Origin: Nitrososphaerota archaeon | GTDB lineage: Archaea; Thermoproteota; Nitrososphaeria; Nitrososphaerales; Nitrososphaeraceae | Direction of reading: 5' to 3' | NCBI GenBank assembly: GCA_005877345.1 | Contig: VBPR01000018.1 | Location: forward strand, 1 to 7,142 | DNA length: 7,142 nt | Shown: positions 1 through 5,360 of the stretch, piece by piece | Layout: each line of letters opens with the position of its first letter | Numbering within the stretch: the first letter of the stretch is position 1 | The notes under the pieces: generated by a model | What the model was told of the DNA's origin: nothing | Databases searched by the model: none | Seen by the model: only the letters and a program-made list of their open reading frames with translations | Made by a program: the position numbers and the translations under genes

Positions 1-1450
1 TCTTCCATTTTTTATCCTTCAATTCAAGCTCTATTTGTTTAATTTTTTCTTTTTTGTTAGCCACAGATTGTTCAAATTTCTCCCATGACTTTTTACTAGC
101 AGGATTCTTAGGATCTATTCCTTTCTTATGATTACAGGTTATTGCGGCCTGAAGATTTGCGATTTTTGCAATGTATACTTTTTTAAATTCACTTTCATTT
201 TTATTAGCTTTTAAAATAGGTGCAGATAGGTGCTTTTTTACAATCGCAGTAGCAATGTACGTTCTAAAAACCTTAGCGGTCAAATTAGGGAGATTGTCCT
301 TATCTACTGAGCGGAGGAATTTATTTACTTTAGAAGATGTAATATCTTCAAAGATTTCGTCCGATTTATCCTTACCCTTCATGAAGAACAACAAATTCTC
401 GTAAAGCGCTTTTGTATCAGGACTGAATATTTCCAGAGTTTTTTGCCAGGGGACACTGTCTTTACCAAGGAAGTTAAATTCTATTTGTACTTTGTCATTA
501 ATTTTTGGAAATCTAAGATGTTCTACTCTGAGAGTAGACGCACCAATCGTATCTGTTTCATCAGTATCTTTTTCGTCACCAACCCTCATGGCTAATTTAT
601 ATATGAGGTAACAAACTGTCGCGACCTTTTTTCTGGTTGTATCCCTTGCATATAGCATCTGATTAATTATTTCTTTTTCAATAGAAGGAATGTAATTTTC
701 TAATTTCTTTGCAATATCGTATTTTGCCTTATCGTTATCCTGTCGTAGGTATGACGAGTCGTGCAACCAAACATACTTTCTCTTTCCAGTTAGATTTTCT
801 GTCCATGAGGCCAGCCAAGTTGAATAATGGTCATGAACAATAGCTTTCCATGGACCTTCGGGTACCGAAGCATCTTCACCTAGATTTAGTATTACATCTT
901 TGGCAGAGACCCTAGGCTTCCATCTTCCTCGTAACGGATGAAGCCCTCTACCCATAAAGATACCTGGGGGTTCAACGAGCCAATTGGCAACATCAACTTC
1001 AATTCCATCTATTTTAGCTGTTGCATAAATTGATTTTAGTTTTTCCTTCTCTAATTTTTTTTCTTGAGTAATTCTTCTTCTCTCTTCTCTTGGAAGCGAT
1101 TTTATTCTTATTTTTTCAGATTCTTTAATTCTTAATTCCTTATCAACCAAATTAAACGCTTCAGTCATGTCGATATCATCAATTTTTTGAATTGACTTAA
1201 TTCGATCAGGGATTACTTTCTTGAAATCAGATAGAAAATTGGATTGAAAAACAGGATCTTTTACATAGTGTGTATCTTTCTTTTTGGCCCAAGCATAAAT
1301 GAGTTCTTCTTGCTCACGATTCAAGAAAAAAATCTCTCCTAAAATTTTGATATTAATTCCGCGTTGGACATAATCTGGCGGGAAAGCGACGCCATTATGT
1401 TCAAGTTCAGTCCATTTATTAGAAGTAGCAACTTTAGATGATATGGTCAA
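1..1450 (-). CDS. top1: DNA topoisomerase IB (eukaryote-type), C-terminus cut by window edge
   Basis: Type IB topoisomerase: nicks one DNA strand through a 3'-phosphotyrosine link and relaxes positive and negative supercoils. The 483 visible codons align by eye with the core of human topoisomerase I. The segment NKWTELEHNGVAFPPDY (residues 11-27) opens the core, and EPPGIFMGRG lies at 160-169. Catalytic residues visible are Arg289 (LAMRVGDEK), Lys330 (FLGKDS), Arg396 (KVFRTY) and His441 (ITCNH). A lysine- and glutamate-rich stretch from about 452 matches the coiled linker. The active-site tyrosine and C-terminal domain lie beyond base 1. The long N-terminal tail of the eukaryotic enzyme is absent. 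The start is uncertain: a TTG at 1448-1450 directly follows an in-frame TAG at 1451-1453, and the first in-frame ATG is only at residue 95, inside the conserved core, so TTG is the best choice. No Shine-Dalgarno and only a weak A/T-rich promoter are seen upstream. This family in an archaeon points to Thaumarchaeota. Confidence 0.95.
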   Translation of the reverse strand, partial: MTISSKVATSNKWTELEHNGVAFPPDYVQRGINIKILGEIFFLNREQEELIYAWAKKKDTHYVKDPVFQSNFLSDFKKVIPDRIKSIQKIDDIDMTEAFNLVDKELRIKESEKIRIKSLPREERRRITQEKKLEKEKLKSIYATAKIDGIEVDVANWLVEPPGIFMGRGLHPLRGRWKPRVSAKDVILNLGEDASVPEGPWKAIVHDHYSTWLASWTENLTGKRKYVWLHDSSYLRQDNDKAKYDIAKKLENYIPSIEKEIINQMLYARDTTRKKVATVCYLIYKLAMRVGDEKDTDETDTIGASTLRVEHLRFPKINDKVQIEFNFLGKDSVPWQKTLEIFSPDTKALYENLLFFMKGKDKSDEIFEDITSSKVNKFLRSVDKDNLPNLTAKVFRTYIATAIVKKHLSAPILKANKNESEFKKVYIAKIANLQAAITCNHKKGIDPKNPASKKSWEKFEQSVANKKEKIKQIELELKDKKWK

Positions 1451-1535
1451 CTACATTCAAAATGTCTAATTAACTATTCTTAAACCTTATCCGATTGGAT
1501 TAATTTTATTAAGTTTTGATTACTCATCAATTGAC

Positions 1536-1544
1536 TTATTTATT
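1536..1544 (+). promoter_or_regulatory. TATA box of the 111-residue gene
   Basis: TTATTTATT is centred about 29 bases before the ATG at 1569, the distance expected for an archaeal TATA box driving a leaderless or nearly leaderless transcript. The 9-mer GACTTATTT around it (from 1533) recurs at the tatA promoter (from 4923). A run of GAT/AAT triplets lies between the box and the start, and no ribosome binding site is visible. Confidence 0.45.
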
Positions 1545-1568
1545 CTAGTAGATGATAATAATAATGAT

Positions 1569-1904
1569 ATGAACTCATCACAACTTGTAAATTTTCCGGT
1601 ACGGCTAACCTGTAAAATAAGCGATGTATCTGAAATTAAACCAATGATCGATGAATTTATTTATCATTACAAAAAGCTCCAGTCAGGAGAGTTTAGTTGG
1701 AGAATATTATTACCGCGTCATTCTAAGTCAGATCACGATATAAAGAGATTAGGAGCTGCAATATACGGTGAGTTGATGCTCTCTTTAAAGAAAAATAAAT
1801 TAATCGTCAATTTGAGAGATTTAAGATATATTCATGATAACGATAATTATGGCTGGTTGTTATTGAATCCAAAAATGGCAGAAAAATTAGAAATAAACTA
1901 TTGA
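1569..1904 (+). CDS. Hypothetical protein, 111 residues
   Basis: I do not recognise this protein. It is soluble in appearance, with no signal peptide, membrane segment or metal-binding cysteine cluster (one Cys, at 15). The sequence suggests alternating strands and helices: a strand around 9-17, a helix around 20-38 (PMIDEFIYHYKKL), a strand at 43-48 (SWRILLP), a helix at 56-76, and a strand near 78-82 followed by DLRYIHDNDNYGW. The ATG at 1569 is supported by the TATA box 29 bases upstream. Codon use is A/T-rich like its neighbours. It is divergent from topoisomerase IB (118-base gap), and its last 7 bases overlap the end of the convergent PAP2 gene. That it is real is likely but not certain; its function is unknown. 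Confidence 0.65.
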   Translation: MNSSQLVNFPVRLTCKISDVSEIKPMIDEFIYHYKKLQSGEFSWRILLPRHSKSDHDIKRLGAAIYGELMLSLKKNKLIVNLRDLRYIHDNDNYGWLLLNPKMAEKLEINY

Positions 1905-2525
1905 TGAGCAGTTTTAAATCTGTTCATCACAAAGGGGACTTCAAGTTTCAAAATATTACTCGTTGCTATTGAAATAGCTAACCCTATCAGTAAGCCTCCT
2001 ATTAAATCGCTCACATAATTTAATCCTAGAATCAAATTTGAAAACATGACTATTGGTGGCAGTACCCAAAGAAGATATGAATATTTTTTCGTCTTCTGTT
2101 GTAATATAGTTCCCACAATGTAAGCGAAGGCAGTTATCAATGCTGTGTGATTTGAAGGATACGAGAAATTACGTGCTTAGAGCAGGTATTTTTTGCGATT
2201 CTGGTGGTTTTGGCTGAGCAACTAACGGTTTCATATAAGACACCAGGATGGCTAGTATCATTATTGTTATCATGAGTATCATGCCCATTTTTCTTGTTCT
2301 TCTAATAACTGTAAAAATTATTGCTATAAAAATCAGATTTACTGCCTCTGCAAAAGATGAAATGACCACTAAAGAATAGAGTAAGTATTGGCCAGGACTA
2401 AAACTGTTAAAAGTATTGAAGACAAAATTGTCTATTGAGGTAAAGAATCCAAGATAGATCAATATCGTAAATAGTATAAATAAAACTAGAATCGTTACGA
2501 ATTGAAATGATCGGATATATATCAA
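1898..2525 (-). pseudogene. PAP2-family membrane phosphatase, frameshifted
   Basis: Two adjacent minus-strand frames together make one PAP2 (phosphatidic acid phosphatase type 2) integral membrane protein of about 208 residues. The first part (2525 to 2172, 118 codons) carries three hydrophobic segments and ends with motif 1 (KPLVAQPKP, K-X6-KP instead of K-X6-RP), then stops at TAA 2169-2171. The second part reads on from 2170 in another frame as NFSYPSNHTALITAF, giving motif 2 (PSNH for PSGH), three more hydrophobic segments and a degenerate motif 3 (SNLILGLNYVSDLIGG). One extra base near 2171 explains the break. Motif 3 should read S-R-X5-H-X3-D: here Arg and His are both Asn, so the catalytic histidine is missing. 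The start is also weak: TTG at 2523-2525 directly follows an in-frame TGA, and a nearby ATG (2527-2529) is in another frame. Family members act on lipid or isoprenoid phosphates at the membrane. Either a decaying gene or a sequencing error on top of a diverged protein. Confidence 0.75.
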
Positions 2526-2614
2526 TCATGATTACCAGAAAATTCTCAAACCAGCATATGCGACATGATTATGCCAATAATCAAGTAATATATCGTTCAT
2601 TGGTTAGATAGTGA

Positions 2615-3043
2615 TCAATAAAGTGAAGATTCACTACTAATTTGATCTGCTGATTGGGGATCATTTTCTGAATAATATTTCACCATACCTACTTTTAGTA
2701 CCTTAAGTGAAAGAAGTGCACACTTAATTCTAGCAGGTCCTAGATTTGTTAATCCTATATTTTCAAGAATTTCCTCTTTTTTCAAATCCTTGACGATTTT
2801 CAAATCCTTGCCCATGACCAATTCTGTTAACATAGAAGCACTTGCTTGGCTGATTGCACATCCTTTGCCTTCAAATTTTACATCGCTGATTACTCCGCCA
2901 TCTACCTTCAGGTGGATATCTATTTCGTCGCCGCAAAGAGGGTTACTGTCATGAACTGTAACATCGGCATTTTCCAATTTGCCCTTATTTCTTGGATTCC
3001 TGTAGTGATCTAATATGATCTCCCTGTATATATCATCGCTCAT
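2615..3043 (-). CDS. sufU: SufU-type iron-sulfur cluster scaffold / sulfur acceptor
   Basis: IscU/SufU-family protein of 142 residues. SufU proteins accept persulfide sulfur from SufS; IscU relatives assemble Fe-S clusters. The N-terminal YREIILDHYRNPRNKG is the usual family opening. The three conserved cysteines are Cys37 (NPLCGDE, with Asp39), Cys62 (GKGCAIS) and Cys108 (ARIKCAL). Residue 107 is Lys, where IscU has His, and the IscU chaperone motif LPPVK is absent, so these features are SufU-like. The Cys62-Cys108 distance of 46 is, however, close to that of IscU and shorter than in Bacillus SufU. The last 15 or so residues are polar and probably disordered. The ATG overlaps the sufS stop as ATGA, so the two are co-transcribed and probably translationally coupled. 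No clear T-tract follows the gene. Confidence 0.93.
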   Translation of the reverse strand: MSDDIYREIILDHYRNPRNKGKLENADVTVHDSNPLCGDEIDIHLKVDGGVISDVKFEGKGCAISQASASMLTELVMGKDLKIVKDLKKEEILENIGLTNLGPARIKCALLSLKVLKVGMVKYYSENDPQSADQISSESSLY

Positions 3044-4278
3044 ATCTTAAAGATTCTCCCTGCTTCTTTAATAGCATTAACGAACTTATCTATTTCTTCT
3101 TTAGTATTATAAATGTAAAAGCTTGCCCTGGATGTTGCCGGCACGTCAAGCCTTTGCATCAATACTTGGGCACAATGATGACCGGATCTTATCGCAATTC
3201 CATGATCATTCATTATAGTTGCGAGGTCATGAGGGTGTATGTCCGCAATATTAAATGATATAACTCCTCCTCTGTCCTTCGGATCTCTTGGACCATATAT
3301 TGTAACATATTTGAGGGATAACATAGATTCTAGAGCATAATCTGTTAGATAAATTTCATGTTTCCTAATATTTTCCATCCCAATTTTTTCTAAATATTCT
3401 ATTGCTGCACCAAAACCCACAACATCCGCAATGTTTGGAGTACCTGCTTCAAATTTGTAGGGAACTTCGTTGTAGTTTGTGTGAAACTTAAAGACCTCTT
3501 TAATCATGTCACCACCGCTCAAAAATGGTTTCATCTTGTCTAGATATTCTTTTTTTGCGTACAATACTCCCACTCCGGTGGGACCTAGCATTTTGTGTGC
3601 AGAAAAGACCAAAAAGTCACAATCCATATTTTTGACGTTTACAGGCATATGCGGAACTGACTGCGCACCATCTACTATTACCGGTATGCCATTTGCATGA
3701 GCAATTCTTATGATCCTTTCAATTGGCACAATAGTTCCGAGTACGTTTGACATATGACTTAAGGAGACCAATTTTATTTTTTTTGATGAAATTAATTCAA
3801 ACATATGTTCAAGATCTAAAAATCCATTTTCATCTATTCCCACATATTCTAATCGTGTTCCAATTTCTTGAGACAGTATCTGCCAGGGTACTATATTGCT
3901 ATGATGTTCTATTTCTGTTATTGCTACACCATCGTCTTTTTTAAGATTTAACCTTGCCCAAGAATGTGCAATAAGATTTATTGATTCAGTTGTGTTTCTA
4001 GTAAAAATGATTTCTTCAGGACGCGCATTTATGAAATTTGCAATTTTCTCCCGACTTTGCTCATACATATTCGTCGCTTCTTCGGCAAGCTGATAGACCG
4101 CTCTGTGAATATTAGAATTATAATTTGAATAAAAATCAGTAATTGAGTCAATCACAGTATAAGGTTTTTGTGTTGTAGAAGCATTATCAAGATACACTAG
4201 ATCCTTACCGTTAATTTTTTTCCTAAAAATTGGAAAATCATTCCTCAGCTCATAGCTATTTACAATGCTCCTTTGCAT
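3040..4278 (-). CDS. sufS: SufS-type cysteine desulfurase
   Basis: Pyridoxal-phosphate enzyme (class V aminotransferase fold, type II desulfurase) that converts cysteine to alanine and holds the sulfur as a persulfide for Fe-S assembly. Counting from the ATG at 4276-4278 (412 residues, full length): LDNASTTQKP near 30-39, EHHSN with the PLP-stacking histidine at 125-126, Asp203 and Gln206 (VDGAQS) at the cofactor, Lys229 in SAHK forming the Schiff base, catalytic Cys369 in RSGHHCAQ, and Arg384 in TSRASF binding substrate carboxylate. His350 sits 19 residues before Cys369, as in SufU-dependent Bacillus SufS. A TTG at 4279-4281 would add one residue, but the ATG is preferred because a good TATA box lies 28 bases upstream, implying a leaderless message. 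sufU follows with ATGA overlap. No sufBCD genes are in the window. Confidence 0.96.
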   Translation of the reverse strand: MQRSIVNSYELRNDFPIFRKKINGKDLVYLDNASTTQKPYTVIDSITDFYSNYNSNIHRAVYQLAEEATNMYEQSREKIANFINARPEEIIFTRNTTESINLIAHSWARLNLKKDDGVAITEIEHHSNIVPWQILSQEIGTRLEYVGIDENGFLDLEHMFELISSKKIKLVSLSHMSNVLGTIVPIERIIRIAHANGIPVIVDGAQSVPHMPVNVKNMDCDFLVFSAHKMLGPTGVGVLYAKKEYLDKMKPFLSGGDMIKEVFKFHTNYNEVPYKFEAGTPNIADVVGFGAAIEYLEKIGMENIRKHEIYLTDYALESMLSLKYVTIYGPRDPKDRGGVISFNIADIHPHDLATIMNDHGIAIRSGHHCAQVLMQRLDVPATSRASFYIYNTKEEIDKFVNAIKEAGRIFKI

Positions 4279-4301
4279 CAAGTTTAAAATAAGTCATAAG
4301 A

Positions 4302-4310
4302 GATATAAAC
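4302..4310 (-). promoter_or_regulatory. TATA box of the sufS-sufU operon
   Basis: GTTTATATC on the minus strand is a near-consensus archaeal TATA box, centred 28 bases before the sufS ATG. Transcription would start at or within a couple of bases of that ATG. It lies between the T-tract ending the Toprim gene and sufS, so the pair has its own promoter. Confidence 0.6.
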
Positions 4311-4329
4311 TTAGATTAAAAATGCTGAC

Positions 4330-4339
4330 AAAAAAGAAA
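4330..4339 (-). terminator. T-tract terminator after the Toprim gene
   Basis: Read on the minus strand this is TTTCTTTTTT, starting 9 bases after the Toprim stop codon. Archaeal RNA polymerase terminates at such T-rich stretches without needing a hairpin, and none is evident here. A second T5 run follows around 4318-4322. Confidence 0.45.
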
Positions 4340-4348
4340 TTTACAGGT

Positions 4349-4747
4349 TTAGTTCTCTACGAACGGTAAACAAAAGCTAGAAAGGTTTTCAATACACATT
4401 ATCTTACCATGCGTTATCTTTACAAACTTCTTTTTATAATTCAAACTATCGTGTGGACACAGTATGTCTAATTTTTTCAGGATTTTCGACGTAAGGGATT
4501 TACCCTTTCTGTCTCTATCCAGTAAGAGTATGACCTTTCTTCCCTTTCTAGACACATAGTCTACAAAATTTATAATTCCTTTAAAATTATTATATACCAA
4601 AATTTCGCCCTTAAACCCTATCTCTCTCAAGGCAATTTCATCTTTCCTACCCTCTACTATAACAATCGCTCCTGCTTTACATTCATTGTTTAACGATTCA
4701 ATAAACTCTCGAACTTTCAGAGCTATTTCTTCTCTCTTGTATATCAT
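4349..4747 (-). CDS. Small archaeal Toprim-domain protein
   Basis: A 132-residue protein consisting of little more than one Toprim fold, the metal-binding domain shared by topoisomerases, DnaG primases, OLD nucleases and RNase M5. The signature residues are Glu32 in IVEGRKDE (the conserved general acid/base glutamate) and the DxD pair Asp77/Asp79 in LLLDRDRKG, which would bind Mg2+. The N-terminal helix KREEIALKVREFIESL precedes the domain, and the C-terminal HGKIMCIENLSSF is probably a conserved tail. Size and arrangement fit the stand-alone archaeal Toprim proteins described as primase-like or M5-like, whose substrate is not established; a role in DNA or RNA processing is inferred only from the fold. 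ATG at 4745-4747 is the only good start. It is upstream of sufS on the same strand but separated by a T-tract and a promoter, so probably a separate transcript. Confidence 0.85.
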   Translation of the reverse strand: MIYKREEIALKVREFIESLNNECKAGAIVIVEGRKDEIALREIGFKGEILVYNNFKGIINFVDYVSRKGRKVILLLDRDRKGKSLTSKILKKLDILCPHDSLNYKKKFVKITHGKIMCIENLSSFCLPFVEN

Positions 4748-4866
4748 TTATTGACTTAGCCTACGAACCAATGATTAATGAATTTTTGTCTTGAAATGGT
4801 AAAGTTATACTTGGCCGTTTTGGTCGGCAATACTTGTGAAGCCTCTGACAATGCCTTCAGAAAGAT

Positions 4867-4917
4867 TCTCTTTTTTAAAGCATAGCAATAGGCCAGTATG
4901 TCAAGATCTCTTTTTTA
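4867..4917 (+). repeat. Two direct copies of TCTCTTTTTTA, 40 bases apart
   Basis: The 11-base sequence is at 4867-4877 and 4907-4917, each preceded by AAGAT or AAGATT. Both are T6 tracts on the plus strand, the form used by archaeal transcription terminators. No clear gene precedes them on that strand, so they could end a short unannotated transcript, block read-through into tatA, or be chance in A/T-rich DNA. Confidence 0.4.
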
Positions 4918-4925
4918 GCAAAGAC

Positions 4926-4934
4926 TTATTTTTC
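4926..4934 (+). promoter_or_regulatory. TATA-like box of tatA
   Basis: TTATTTTTC is centred about 30 bases before the first ATG of tatA. It shares the 9-mer GACTTATTT with the promoter of the 111-residue gene. The spacing suggests a message with a leader of only a few bases, which favours ATG 4960 over ATG 4978. Confidence 0.4.
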
Positions 4935-4959
4935 ATTCCGTTGGATCTAACATATTCAT

Positions 4960-5286
4960 ATGCTTGAAAATTACGTGATGAATGTCGGTGGTTCTGAATG
5001 GTTAATGATCGGATTACTGGTAGTTATTCTTCTATTTGGATCCAAGAAATTACCTGAATTTTCCAGAACCATAGGAAAGGCGGTGGGAGAATTTGAAAAG
5101 ATGCGTAATTCGACGCTCACGCAAAAAATTGATCAAGATTCTAACTATCTTGGACCGCGTGTAGCTGGTGCCGTAGAGAACGAACGTCACAAGCTTGAAG
5201 TGATAGCAGAATCATTAGGGATCGACTATGTCAATAAAAATGACGAAGAATTGAGGCTTCTTATTTCCGATAGGATTAATAGATGA
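4960..5286 (+). CDS. tatA: Twin-arginine translocase subunit TatA
   Basis: TatA/TatB-family membrane protein, 108 residues, that oligomerises with TatC to pass folded proteins across the cytoplasmic membrane. There is a single transmembrane helix at about 14-26, the FG hinge (Phe26-Gly27), then SKKLPEF and an amphipathic helix at about 34-50 (SRTIGKAVGEFEKMRN), the classic TatA order. Glu13 sits just before the helix, the polar position that is Gln in E. coli TatA but Glu in many plant and other TatA proteins. After a polar linker, residues about 75-105 (ERHKLEVIAESLGIDY, then NKNDEELRLLISDRI) form a predicted two-helix extension not found in short bacterial TatA. A second ATG at 4978 would drop six residues without touching the helix. 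tatC is not in the window, and gdh follows after 74 bases with its own promoter. Confidence 0.92.
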   Translation: MLENYVMNVGGSEWLMIGLLVVILLFGSKKLPEFSRTIGKAVGEFEKMRNSTLTQKIDQDSNYLGPRVAGAVENERHKLEVIAESLGIDYVNKNDEELRLLISDRINR

Positions 5287-5330
5287 CTTAGAGAATCTTG
5301 TAAAATCACTCAGTTAACCCCTTTTCAAAA

Positions 5331-5338
5331 TTTAAATA
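5331..5338 (+). promoter_or_regulatory. TATA box of glutamate dehydrogenase
   Basis: TTTAAATA matches the archaeal TATA consensus and is centred 26 bases before the ATG at 5361, as expected for leaderless transcription from that ATG. A T6 run at 5344-5349, between the box and the start, could also help end tatA transcripts. Confidence 0.6.
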
Positions 5339-5360
5339 TCTGATTTTTTCAACTCACGTA

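Larger units (their letters stand above)
4748..4959. other. Intergenic region between divergent Toprim and tatA genes
   Basis: This 212-base stretch is the largest gap in the window. It holds the likely tatA TATA box at its right end, a weak A/T-rich element (around 4771-4782) that could serve the Toprim gene, an imperfect hairpin at 4811-4830 (TTG-bulge-CCG pairing with CGGCAA, 7-base loop), and two copies of TCTCTTTTTTA exactly 40 bases apart. A 29-codon plus-strand frame runs from ATG 4796 to TAG 4885 and ends just beyond the first T-tract, but it has no clear promoter or family resemblance. I see no tRNA or other recognisable RNA gene. Confidence 0.5.

Noticed and set aside
171..404. Plus-strand open frame inside the topoisomerase IB region.
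   Set aside because: It lies antisense to a strongly conserved part of topoisomerase IB that includes the catalytic Arg396, and its translation resembles no protein.
1551..1568. GAT/AAT triplet run just before the 111-residue gene, considered as a microsatellite or regulatory repeat.
   Set aside because: It is only about six imperfect triplets and is not unusual in DNA this rich in A and T.
2532..2600. A 22-codon minus-strand frame (ATG at 2598-2600, TAA near 2532) between sufU and the PAP2 gene.
   Set aside because: It is very short, has no recognisable motif, and lies in an A/T-rich gap where such frames arise by chance. It could be a leader peptide or a lost N-terminus of the damaged PAP2 gene, but nothing shows this.
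4770..4850. A possible C/D-box guide RNA: ATGATTA near 4771 and CTGA near 4846.
   Set aside because: The C box deviates from RUGAUGA, there are no convincing internal C' and D' boxes, and the spacing is long for archaeal C/D RNAs.
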